Of a stretch of DNA of 64,000 nucleotides, positions 1 to 10,100 are shown piece by piece. Source of the DNA: Closterium sp. NIES-65 (Eukaryota; Streptophyta; Zygnematophyceae; Desmidiales; Closteriaceae); assembly GCA_948144175.1 (NCBI GenBank), contig CANXME010002005.1, forward strand, positions 248,001 through 312,000. Reading direction: 5' to 3'. Numbering within the stretch: position 1 is the stretch's first letter; each line of letters begins with the position of its first letter. Under the pieces are notes generated by a model. The model was not told where the DNA came from. It made no database searches and was given only the letters and a program-made list of their open reading frames with translations. The position numbers and the translations under genes are program-made.

Positions 1-59
1 CCCGTGCCCACCACCTAGAGGCCCCGGGCGGCCCGTTCCCGCCGCAACACACGAGGGAG

Positions 60-215
60 AGCGGGCGGCCCGTCCCCGCTGTGACCCGAGCCGCGCGACC
101 CGAGCCGCGCGCCCCGAGCCGAGCCGCGCGCCCCGAGCCGAGCCGCGCGCCCTGAACCGAGCCGCGCCACCCAGCCGAGCCGCGACCCGACCTGAACCGA
201 GCCGCGCCGCCCTGC
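60..215 (+). repeat. GC-rich minisatellite in leader of element A
   Basis: Imperfect tandem copies of words like CGAGCCGCGCGCCC fill most of the leader before the gag start at 276. Elements C and D and the non-autonomous N1 and N2 also have GC minisatellites between primer site and coding or central region, each with a different unit. Confidence 0.7.
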
Positions 216-700
216 CCTACATGGTTCGTCCTACCTGCTTCTCCTACTACTACTGCTACTATTTCTACTGTTCCTATGGCTAGCCCACAGGTTCTCGTGT
301 TCGATGCTGAGGGCCGCCCTGTGAAGTTTGACACCTGGCTCGATGACCTACACCTCTACCTACAGCTCACAGCCAAGGATGACATCTCACTGTACGATCA
401 CGCCCTAGGCCATGTCACTGCCCCTGCTGCTACTGCTGACAGCACTGCTCGCTCACAGTGGCAGACTCGTGATGCCCACGCTCGCTTTGCCATTCGCAAC
501 TCCCTGCCGATAGACGAACGCGAGCACTTTGGTCAGCACAAGACTGCACAGGCACTGTACACAGCTGTAGTTGCTTGCTACTCCTCACCTGCCTCTGCCG
601 CACTAGGCCGTCTCTCCCTCCCCTACCTGTTTCCCGACCTGGCCTCCTTTCACACAGTCGCTGACCTCATCACGCACCTCCGTACTAGTGAGGCCCGCTT

Positions 701-841
701 TGTCAGTAGATCTGCACTGTGGATGCTCGATTGATCCTGGAGAGGGTTACAGGCGCGTTTGCCTGGGGGGCTATGGGCACACTGACCCGCTACTGAAACA
801 AGCCCTTTTATCCCAATAGTCTAGTGGTTGGGATTCTGACA
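701..841 (+). repeat. TRIM left LTR
   Basis: This 141-bp LTR has a 6-bp terminal inverted repeat (TGTCAG/CTGACA). Its last 30 bases contain an A-box-like word, TAGTCTAGTGG. Confidence 0.93.
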
Positions 842-876
842 TGGTGTCAGAGCGGTCTCGGGTTCGATTCCCGGTG
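817..876 (+). promoter_or_regulatory. tRNA-like pol III promoter signature across LTR/primer-site junction of TRIM
   Basis: TAGTCTAGTGG (817-827) resembles a tRNA A box and GGTTCGATTCC (861-871) is a perfect B box. They start 44 nt apart, the normal spacing in a tRNA gene. A T-arm-like hairpin (CGGG, 7-nt loop, CCCG) surrounds the B box. At the junction itself TCTGACA and TGTCAGA pair perfectly around TGG, where an anticodon arm would be, although that loop is too short for a real tRNA. No matching acceptor stem is visible, so I do not call a tRNA gene. The primer site TGGTGTCAGAGC (842-853) lies in the middle. Confidence 0.55.
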
Positions 877-934
877 TATGCACATGTAGGCCGTTGCCGC
901 TGTGCTTAGTCCTAGGCCTCCCAGTGTGGGGGGG

Positions 935-1075
935 TGTCAGTAGATCTGCACTGTGGATGCCCGATTGATCCTGGAGAGGGTTACAGGCGCGTTCGCCTGG
1001 GGGGTTATGGGCGCACTGACCCGCTACTTAAACAAGCCCTTTTATCCCAATGGTCTAGTCGTTGGGATTCTGACA
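935..1075 (+). repeat. TRIM right LTR
   Basis: This is the direct repeat of 701-841. It is followed immediately by the CGCTT target duplication. It differs from the left LTR by scattered transitions and by GTGG to GTCG in the A-box-like word. Confidence 0.93.
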
Positions 1076-3658
1076 CGCTTCCGTGCCGCCATGCCTGCTG
1101 AGTTCCTTGCCACGCACCCTCCTCCACTCTGGCTCACTCTCTACCACCTAGTCACCCGCCTCCCTGACACACTGCGTGCTGTCAGGGACCACTTCCTAGC
1201 TTGTTGCCCCACTGAGCTCACCATTGCCCTCCTCGAGAAGGAGCTACTTGCAGCTGAGACTAGCATACTCGCTGTAGGTGCCTCTCGTGGCGACCCCCGT
1301 ACCCCGTTCTTTGAGGGGTGTTCTCCTTCCCCCCTTCTTCCCTCTGTAGCCTCTACTGCTGCTGTCGACATTCTTGGTACTGAGAAGGTCGGCGATGCGT
1401 CTGCCTCGAGCGGACGCCGTAGCGGCAAGGGCAAAGGGGGCAAGGGTGGTGGCGGTGACGGTGGGGGAGGCGGCGGTGGGGGCGGTGGAGGCAGTGGGGG
1501 TGGTGGCTCGGCTGGAGGGGCGAGTGGTAGCGGTGGGGGTGGTGGCGGCAGCGGCGGGGGAGGTGGCAAGAGTGGAGGCGGCGGTTGGGGTGGCGGAGGA
1601 CGAGGCGGCGGCAGGGGTTGGGGTGGTCGAGGAGGTGGCAGCGGTGGTGGTGGCCGTGGAGGCACTGGCGGTGGCCAGGGCCAGCAGCACACTCCCTCGC
1701 CCCAAGAGGTCCGTGAGTGGTACTCTCAGCACGGGGGTGGGGGTGGTCTTAGTTGCACGTACGTCATTCGCACTGGTGACCGCACTGGTCAGCAGTGTGG
1801 ACGACCGCACGCCACACAGCGCTGCTTCTCTCGTCTTGACGACGCTTGGCGTGTTCAGTTCCCTCAGGCCACTGAGCTGCCCCGCTGGCTTGATCTCCTG
1901 AAGAAGGGGATTGATATCTATGCTCTAGACTTTGATGCTATTCTATCTGCCATGTTTGTGATGTCTACTAGTGGAAAGGGTGCTGAGTACTTGTGTGTGC
2001 CGCCCGACCCAGGCATTAGGGCCAGTGCGTCTGCCGCTCCAGGTACTCGCGTGTCGGCTACCCCAGGTGCTGGTGAGGCTGCTGCTCTAGGTGCTCGTGT
2101 GTCTTCCCTCCTTGGTACTGCGTCGATTGCCGCACTGCACACCTTCACACTGGACTCAGGTGCTTCTCGCTGCTTCTTTCGTGACCGCACTGCCCTTGAG
2201 CCGCTTGCTCGGCCAGTTGCTGTCTCCCTTGCTGACCCCTCTGGGGGTCCGGTCATTGCGACCTCTTCCACTGTCCTTCCCTGCCCTGCGGTCCCGTCGG
2301 GCACACTGACAGGTCTCCACCTCCCCTCGTTCTCTACGAACTTGGTGGCAGGATGTGCACTCCAGGACGCGGGTGTTCACCAGTTCACCCCTGCCTACGA
2401 GCGCGTGACACACTGCACGTGTGCTTGTACGGGCCGTCACTTGGCTACCTTCACTCGGCAGCCGGGGTCGGACCTGTACACACTGACTACTGAGTCCCCT
2501 CAGGTTGCTACGACTGCGTCCGCGTCCGCGTCAGGTCAGCTGTCAGCCCCCTGCTCCTGTCGCTCTTTGGCACACGAGACTGTCCTCTGGCACCACCGCC
2601 TTGGCCACTTGTCTGTGCAGCGGCTTCGTGCCATGCACTCACGGTACCTTGTCTCTGGCCTGCCCAGGGTCCTTCCTGCCCTCCCACCCTCGCCTGCTCC
2701 TACCTGTCTCCCCTGTGTCGAGGGACGGCAGCGCGCCACTCCTCACTCCTCCTCGTTCCCCCCGACGACTGCTCCCTTGCAAACACTCCACATGGACGTG
2801 TGGGGCCCAGCCCGCGTCCGTGGTCAGGGTCAGGAGAGGTACTTCCTGATAGTTGTTGACGACTACTCGTGCTACACCTCGGTCTTCCCCTTGCGCACCA
2901 AGGGTGAGGTCCCTGATGTCTTGATGTCTTGATCCCTTGGATCCGCAGAGCCCATCTCCAGCTCAGCGAGCGTTTTCACTCAGACTTTCCTATCCTGCGC
3001 TTGCACTCTGACAGAGGTGGTGAGTTCTCCTCCGACCTCTTGGCAGCCTACTGTGCTGAGCACGGCATTGAGCAGTCGTTCACGCTTCCGGCTTCTCCAC
3101 AGCAGAATGGGGTTGCGGAGCGCCGCATTGGCCTGGTCATGGAGGTCGCCCGTACCTCCTTGATCCATGCGGCTGCCCCCCACTTTCTGTGGCCGTTTGC
3201 GGTCCGGTACGCTGCGCATCAGCTCAACCTCTGGCCCCGTGTCTCCTTGCCGGAGACCTCGCCCACGCTGCTGTGGACGGGGGAGGTTGGCGATGCGTCG
3301 CCTTTCCGGGTCTGGGGGTCTCGAGCTTTTGTCCGCGATTCGTCTGCGGACAAGCTCTCCTCCCGTGCTGTTCCCTGCGTCTTCCTCGGCTTTGTCCCGG
3401 ACGCGTCTGGTTGGCAGTTTTACCACGCCACCTCGCGCCGAGTCTTGCCCTCCCAGGACGTCACTTTTGACGAGTCCGTCCCCTACTACCGCCTCTTCCC
3501 CTACCGCACTGCCCCGCTCCCCCCCCCGCCTCTCTTCCTCGCGCCAGGTGCTGCTGTTGCAGACCCCCTCCCCCCTCAGGGTGCCGCTCCCTCAGGTGTG
3601 TCCCAGGTAGACCCGGTTGAGCCTGTTGAGGTAGCTGTCGACTCTCGTCCTGCTGGGG

Positions 3659-3850
3659 GTGCTGAGCCTGGGGGTGCTGAGCCTGGGGGTGTGGAGCCTG
3701 GGGGTGTGGAGCCTGGGGGTGTGGAGCTTGGGGGTGTGGAGCCTGGGGGTGTGGAGCTTGAGGGTGCTGAGCTTGGGGGTGTGGAGCCTCGTGGTGCTGA
3801 GCTGCGGAGTCCGGAGTCTGGAGGTTCTGAGTCTGGAGGTACTAGGCCTG
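3659..3850 (+). repeat. 15-bp coding repeat in integrase-RT linker of A
   Basis: Tandem copies of GGGGGTGTGGAGCCT variants encode repeated GGVEP/GGAEP pentapeptides between integrase and reverse transcriptase. C (28690-28940) and B (about 9660-9950, minus strand) carry the same pentapeptide array in different copy number. Confidence 0.85.
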
Positions 3851-4077
3851 GGAGTCTTGCACCTGGAGGAGCCCTCTCTTCGGAGCAGCTGCGTGCGTGG
3901 TACTTAGACTACTGCAGCCTCCGGAGAGGTACCGCTCGAGCCGGACGTACTACTGGGACTGGTGCTAGTGCTTCTTCTCCCGTTCGAGAACTCCCCTCCC
4001 GCGAGCGGATCCGTGAGTGGTACGAGCGGCGCTGCACTCTTCGGAGTGGCGTGCCTCGTGTTACGGACCCCGCTGCT

Positions 4078-4470
4078 GTTGGAGCTGCTGCTGGTGCTGA
4101 GGACCCGGGCGTTGGAGCTGCCGCTGGTGCTGAGGACCCGGGCGTTGGAGCTGCTGCTGGTGCTGAGGACCCGGGCGTTGGAGCCGCTGCTGGTGCTGAG
4201 GACCCAAGCGTTGGAGCTGCTCCTGGTGCTGAGGACCCGGGCGTTGGAGCTGCTGCTGGTGCTGAGGACCCGGGCGTTGGAGCCGCTGCTGGTACTGAGG
4301 ACCCGGGCGTTGGAGCTGCTGCTGGTGCTGAGGACCCAGGCGTTGGAGCTGCCGCTGGTGCTGCGGACCTGGGCGTTGGAGCTGCTACTAGTGCTCAGGA
4401 CTCGGGCGTTGGAGCTGCCGCTGGTGCTGAGGACGTGGGCGCTGGAGCTGCTGCTGGTGCTGCGGACCTT
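4078..4470 (+). repeat. 33-bp coding repeat in integrase-RT linker of A
   Basis: About a dozen copies of a 33-bp unit encode the 11-residue repeat VGAAAGAEDPG. The unit length is a multiple of three, so expansion and contraction keep the frame. The array is specific to A among the copies in this window. Confidence 0.88.
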
Positions 4471-6894
4471 GGTGCGGGTGTCCCTGCTCGCTCTGGTGTC
4501 GCTGCTCGGTCTCGGCCGTACTTTGTTCCGCTCCTTCAGCAGGTTCTTGGTCAGCTTCCTCCTCCTTTTCCTCCTCCCTTCTTAGCATGTCCTCCGCCTG
4601 TCCAGCTGCAGTCGGCGTTACCGTCTGCCTCCTCTCTCCCTAGTCCTGCTCCTTACACTGGTCCGACCGGAGGTCTTACTGAGCGGCGTGAGCCTGCGTC
4701 TCGTCCTGCGTCGCCTGAGTCTCGTCCTGAGTCGCCTGTCCGCACTGCTCTCTCTAGTAGTCGAGTCCAGCGTCAGCGTCTTCATGCTGTCCCAGGCACT
4801 CACCGGATGGCCCTTCGTCCGTCCACTGCTCCACAGCGTGTCCCATTGCCGTCTCCTCCTCCTTCCTCTCTTCCTGCTCTTACTGACCCTGGGTCAGACT
4901 CTTTTCGTGCTACCAGTCCTACTGTCACGCGTCTCTTGGCTACTGTTGTCACTGACCCTTCCTTTGAGTCTGCTGCTGCGTCTGCCTTAGTTGCTGAGCT
5001 TGTCGACTTTGCTGCTCGCTGTCGTCTAGACTACGCGGCTAGCCTAGTTGCTGAGTCTGAGTCTGTCTGTCCTCCGTCCGTCGGGGGTGAGTGTGCTCTT
5101 GGCACTGACGTCCTTGAGGACAGGCAGGAGGAGTTTGAGTGCTTTGCTGCCGCTTTGCCCCATCTTGTGTCCATGCTTGTTGCCCGTGAGGGAGACCCGG
5201 ATGCACCAGACATCCCGACCCCACGCTCTTACGCAGAGGCGATGGCCGGTCCCTACTCCTCTCAGTGGCAGTCAGCCATGGACAAAGAGATGGCTTCCCG
5301 GAAGTCCACAGGCACCTACGTCGACGAGTTTCCCCCACCTGGGGCGAACATCGTCAGTGGCATGTGGATTTTCAGGGTGAAGCGGCCGCCGGGCTCTCCG
5401 CCTGTCTTCAAGGCGCGTTACGTTGCACGAAGCTTCAGACAGAGAGAGGGAGTTGACTTCTTCCAGACCTTCTCCCCGACCCCGAAGATGACCACTCTTC
5501 GGGTTCTGCGGCACGTCGCCGCTCAGCGTGACTACGAGCTCCACTCGCTTGACTTCAGCACTGCTTTCCTGCAGGGCAGCCTGCACGAGGAGATCTGGCT
5601 GCGCCGTCCACCTGGCTTCACTGGGTCGTTCCCTCCTGGTACCCAGTGGAGCCTCCAGCGGCCAGTCTACGGTCTCCGCCAGGCGCCTCGTGAGTGGCAC
5701 GACACACTGAGGACTACGCTTGCGGCTCTTGGGTTCGCGCCTTCTACTGCTGACCCGCCGCTGTTTCTACGTACCGACACCTCACTGCCGTCGTTCTACG
5801 TCCTTGTGTACGTCGACGACTTGGTCTTTGCTACTGCTGACACTGTGGCACTCGCCCACGTGAACTCGGAGCTGCAGAAGAGACACACGTGCACAGACCT
5901 GGGTGAACTGACAAGCTATCTTGGCTTGCGGATCACCCGGGACAGAGCACGCCGCACCATCACCTTGACTCAGTCACACATGGTGCAGCAGGTCCTTCGG
6001 CGCTTCCGCTTCACGTACTCCTCGCCTCAGCCCACTCCCCTGCCTACCGGTCACTCGCTCTCAGCTCTGCCTTCGGATGAGTCCGTAGAGCCGAGTGGCC
6101 CGTATCCAGAGCTTGTGGGTTGCCTCATGTACCTGATGACCTGCACTCGACCTGACCTTGCATACCCTCTCAGCATTCTTGCACGCTATGTCGCTCCCGG
6201 CCGTCACCGGAAGGAGCACATGGATGCAGCTAAGAGGGTGTTGCGCTACTTGTGCAGTACGTCGGGCATGGGGCTAGTCCTTGGAGGGCGAGTCCCAGTT
6301 GTTCTCACTGGGCACTCATACGCTTCTTGGGCAGACGACCAGGCTACTCAGCGGTCGTCACAGGGTTACTCCTTCAGTCTTGGCTCTGGTTCTGTTTCTT
6401 GACGCTCTACTCGCTTTTCTTCTGTTCTCAGCTCCAATTGTGAGGCTGAGATCTACGCCACAGCCATGGCGGCCCAGGAGCTATGCTGGCTCACCTACTT
6501 GCTGACCGACCTTGGAGAGCAGCCTCGTTCTCCTCCAGTGCTGTGCGTCGACAACAAGGCAGCCATTGCCTTGTGTGAGGAGCAGAGACTGGAGCACAGA
6601 ATGAAGCACATTGCTCTGCGTTACTTCCTTGCTCAAGAGCTGCAGCAGCATGGCCAGCTTTGCCTGCGTTACGTGGCCTCTGAGGCCAACACTGCTGATG
6701 TGTTCACCAAGGCGCTTCAGCCTTGTGACCATCAGCGCTTTTGCACTCTTCTAGGCCTTGTGCCTACTGGACCTCACTTGCTTACTTCTTGAGTCTGTTT
6801 GTATTGTGATCTCTATATATATACCTGCATGTTTACTCTTGTTAGGTTGTGATCATTGTACATTTTGCTCTATTATAAACCAGCATGTGAACTG

Positions 6895-7025
6895 GTCTTG
6901 TGACCACTTGCTTGTGCTCAGAATTTGTGTGGTATCCTTGAGATCCACCCTTAGCTTGTTTTGCCTTGCTTTGCCTTGACTGGTCTTGTGACCCCTAGTT
7001 CTCCCCCACTTTGCCTATGGGGGTG
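6895..7025 (+). other. Conserved 3' untranslated tail and polypurine tract of A
   Basis: This tail holds a divergent copy of the box TTGTGCTCAGAATG...GATCCACCC and then CCCCCACTTTGCCTATGGGGGTG directly before the LTR, the G-rich end serving as polypurine tract. The same arrangement is found in C, D, N1 and N2. Confidence 0.75.
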
Positions 7026-7145
7026 TGTCAAACATTATATATATTGTGTTAGTTTAGGCGACAGTGGGTTAGCCAATAGGGGGTACACAATTCTAGGGTT
7101 AGGTACTTGTACTCATTTCAGTGCTAGTTCATTCATTCCTGTTCA
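7026..7145 (+). repeat. 3' LTR of element A
   Basis: It begins TGTCAAACA right after the polypurine tract and ends near TGTTCA. It contains the clade's LTR core: a GGGGGTACA-like word, then AGGGTTAGGTACTTGTACTCA. With the 5' LTR outside the window the right boundary is inferred from the terminal CA and the start of element B sequence. Confidence 0.75.
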
Positions 7146-10100
7146 GTGATTCCGCTAGTAGCGGAGAGCAATGTGCTTCGTTCTGTGCTCCACTCTCTGC
7201 TCTCGACACAAGGCCAGCATGGCTTTGTTGTCTACGTACAGCACTGGAGGAGAACGAGGCGGCTCTCCGAGGTCAGTCAGCGGGTAGGTGAGCCAGCGAA
7301 GCTCCTGTGCAGCCATGGCCCCAGCGTAGATCTTAGCCTCACAACTGGAGCCGAGAACAGAAGACGAGCGGATAGCCCGCCACGAAACAGAGCCGGAACC
7401 AAGGCTGAAGGTGTAACCCTATGACGACCGCTGCGTAGCCTGGTCGTCAGCCCAAGAAGCGTCTGCGTGCCTAGTGAGGACCACTGGACTCTGCCCTCCA
7501 AGCACAAGCCCCATGCCTGACGTACTGCACAAGTAGCGCAACACCCTCTTCGCTGCAGCCATGTGCTCCGGTCTATGTCTCCCAGGAGCAACATAGCGTG
7601 CGAGAATGCTAAGAGGGTATGCAAGGTCTGGTCGAGTGAAAGTCATCAGGTACATGAGGCAGCCAACAAGCTCTGGGTACAGGCCACTCGACTCTACGGA
7701 CTTATCCGAAGGCAGAGCTGAGAGCGAGTGGCAAGTAGGCAGAAGAGTGGCCTGAGGCGAGGAGTACATGAAGCCGAAACGCTGAAGGACCTGCTGCACC
7801 ATGTGTGACTGAGTCAGGGTAATGGTGCGGCGTGCTCTGTCCCGGGTGATCTGCAAGCCGAGGTAGCTGCGCAGTTCACCCAGGTCTGTCTCTTCTGCAG
7901 CTCGCACTTCACGTGAGCGAGTCCAGCAGTGCCAGCTGTGGCAAAGACCAAGTCGTCGATGTACACGAGGATGTAGAACGGCGGCAAAGAAGTGTCGGTG
8001 CGTAGAAACAGCGACGGGTCGATAGTAGAGGGAGCAAACCCAAGAGCCGCAAGTGTAGTCCTTAGTGTGTCGTGCCACTCACGCGGTGCCTGGCAGCGAC
8101 CGTGGATTGGCCGTCGGAGGCTCCACTGGGTGCCATGAGGAAAAGACTTAGTGAAGCCAGGTGGGCGGCGCAGCCAAATCTCCTTGGCAGGCTGCCCTGC
8201 AGGAAAGCTGTGCTGAAGTCAAGAGAGTGAAGCTCGTAGTCACGGTGAGCAGCTATGTGCAGCAGTACCCGAAGAGTGGTCATCTTCGGGGTGGGAGAGA
8301 AGGTCTGAAAGTAGTCAACTCCCTGCCGCTGACTGAAGCCACGAGCCACGTAACGCGCCTCGAAGACATGCGGAGAACCCGGCGGCCGCTTCACCCTGAA
8401 AAATCCACATGCCACTGACAATGTTCGCCCCAGGCGGGGGAACCTCGTCAACGTAGGTGCCCGTGGACTTCCAGGAAGTCGTCTCTGCGTCCATAGCTGC
8501 CTGCCAGTGAGAGGAGTAGGGACCCACTATCGCCTCCGCGTAAGAGCGCGGAGTCGGGATGTCAAGTGCATCCGGGTCTCCCTCAGGGGTAAGCAGTACG
8601 GACACGAGATGAGGTGAAGCAGCAGCCAGACCCTGGAAATCCTCGTGCCTGTCCTCAAGGACGTCCGTGCCAAGGGCACACTCACCCCCGACGGACGGAG
8701 GACGGACAGACTCAGACTCAGCAACAAGAGTGGCGGCGTAGTCTAGGCAACAGCGAGCAGCAAAGTCGACGAGCTCAGCAACTAGGGCAGACGCAGCAGT
8801 GGACTTAAAGGAAGGGTCAGTGACAACAGTAGCAAGGAGACGCATCACAGTAGAACTGGCAGCACGAAGAGAGTCCGACTCCGGGTCGGCAAGAGCAGAA
8901 TGAGAAGACTCAGGAGGAGAAGGTAAAGGGGCACGCAGAGGAGCAGTGGACGGACGCAGAGACATACGGTGCGTGCCAGGGACAGGAGGAGGACGCTGAC
9001 GCGAACCACGACCACTAGTGCGAGCAGCACGGACAGGCGACGCAGGGCGAGACGCAGGCTCACGACGCTCAGCAAGACCTCCAGTAGGACCGGTGTAGGG
9101 AGACGGAGCAAGCAGTGGGGAGGTCGGCTGTAACTCTAACTGTGACGGGACAGGCTGTGGACACTCTAAGGGAGGAGGAGGACCAGTAGAAGGCAGAAGA
9201 CCAAGAACTTGTTGAAGGAGCGGAACGAAGTACGGCCGAGGCCGCACGGCCACTCCAGACACAGCAGGGACAGCACCAATACCCCCAGCGGCAGCACCAG
9301 CACCAGCAGCACCTCCAGCTCCAGTACCTCCAGCAGCACCAATAGCACCCCCAGGAGGACCGTCTCCAGGACCGACAGCAGTAGCCTCCGCGCCAACACC
9401 CGCAGCAGCTCCAACTCCAGAAGTACCCGCAGGCCCAGCAGCTCCAGTACTCCCAGTACAAGCACCTCTGGGACCCGCGGCACCAGCACCCTCAGCAGCA
9501 GCAGAACCTCCAGTACCCGCAGCACCTCCTGCTCCAGCAGCTCGTCTCCAGCGCCGGGCAAACCACTCACGCAGCTCCTGTGGAGCGAGTGGCTCCCGGC
9601 AAGACAAAGCACCCGGAGAACCGCTAGGCACAGCACCGCCAGACGCCACACGAGCAGGCCCAGCTCCCTCACGCTCAGCACCTCCAGGCTCAGCACCTCC
9701 AGGCGTAGCACCCCCAAGCGTAGCACCCCCAGGCTCAGCACCCCCAGTCTCAGCACTCCCAGGCTCAGCACCCCCAGGCTCAGCACCCCTTGGTTCAGCT
9801 CCCCCAGGCTCAGCACCCCCAGGCTCAGCACTCCCAGGCCTAGCACCCCCAGGCTTAGCACCCCCAAGCTCAGCACCCCCAGGCGTAGCACCCACACGCT
9901 CAGCACCCCTTGAGTCAGCAACCCCAGGCTCAGCACCCTCAGCAGCACCAGAGTCACCAACGACCTTGACAGGCTCAACAGCGTCTACCTGGGACACACA
10001 TGAAGGGCCACGACCCTGAGGGGGGAGGGGGTCTACCGGGGGGGGACCTGGCACAAGGAAGAGCGGTGGCGGGGGGAGGGACGGAGTGCGGTAGGGGAAG

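Larger units (their letters stand above)
701..1075 (+). mobile_element. TRIM, 375-bp non-coding LTR retrotransposon inside gag of A
   Basis: Two 141-bp direct repeats (701-841 and 935-1075) begin TGTCAG and end CTGACA. They enclose only 93 bp, which hold a primer site directly after the left LTR (TGGTGTCAGAGC) and a G run directly before the right LTR, as expected for a polypurine tract. The 5-bp target duplication CGCTT is at 696-700 and 1076-1080. No coding capacity exists, so it depends on enzymes of other elements. The LTRs differ at several positions, so the insertion is not brand new. A solo LTR of the same family lies at 36697-36837. Confidence 0.95.
276..6792 (+). pseudogene. gag-pol polyprotein of copia element A, disrupted
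   Basis: The start at 276 (MASPQVLVFDAEG) matches the starts of C (MATPNVLTFDAEG) and D. Gag is split at 700/1081 by the TRIM; removing the 380-bp insertion plus duplication restores the frame. Then follow a Gly-rich RGG-like tract, a C-x14-C-x3-H-x4-C knuckle, the protease motif LDSGAS near 2155, an integrase HHCC region (LWHHRLGH) and the first catalytic Asp (LHMDVWG). An exact 8-bp tandem duplication (2915-2922 and 2923-2930) shifts the frame inside integrase. The frame resumes at about 2932 with LHSDRGGEF, QQNGVAERR, the RT motif YVDDLVF and RNase H. A Trp codon became TGA at 6400-6402; the frame stays open beyond it to the natural stop at 6790-6792. The fragments were translated domains until recently, because few other lesions are present. 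Confidence 0.92.
1..7145 (+). mobile_element. Ty1/copia LTR retrotransposon A, 5' LTR outside window
   Basis: The element runs from a GC-rich leader (1-275) through a damaged gag-pol (276-6792) and a 3' untranslated tail to a 3' LTR at 7026-7145. The order protease, integrase, reverse transcriptase, RNase H is diagnostic of copia. The 5' LTR and primer site lie left of position 1, so LTR divergence cannot be measured. Its right end abuts element B sequence on the opposite strand, in B's RNase H region, which suggests A inserted into B and that B's missing 3' end lies left of the window. A TRIM (701-1075) later inserted into A's gag. Three lesions (TRIM, 8-bp duplication, nonsense codon) make A non-autonomous today. 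Confidence 0.93.

Noticed and set aside
811-885. A functional tRNA gene at the TRIM junction
   Set aside because: A and B boxes are present but no acceptor stem pairs and the anticodon loop would be too short; reported only as tRNA-like.
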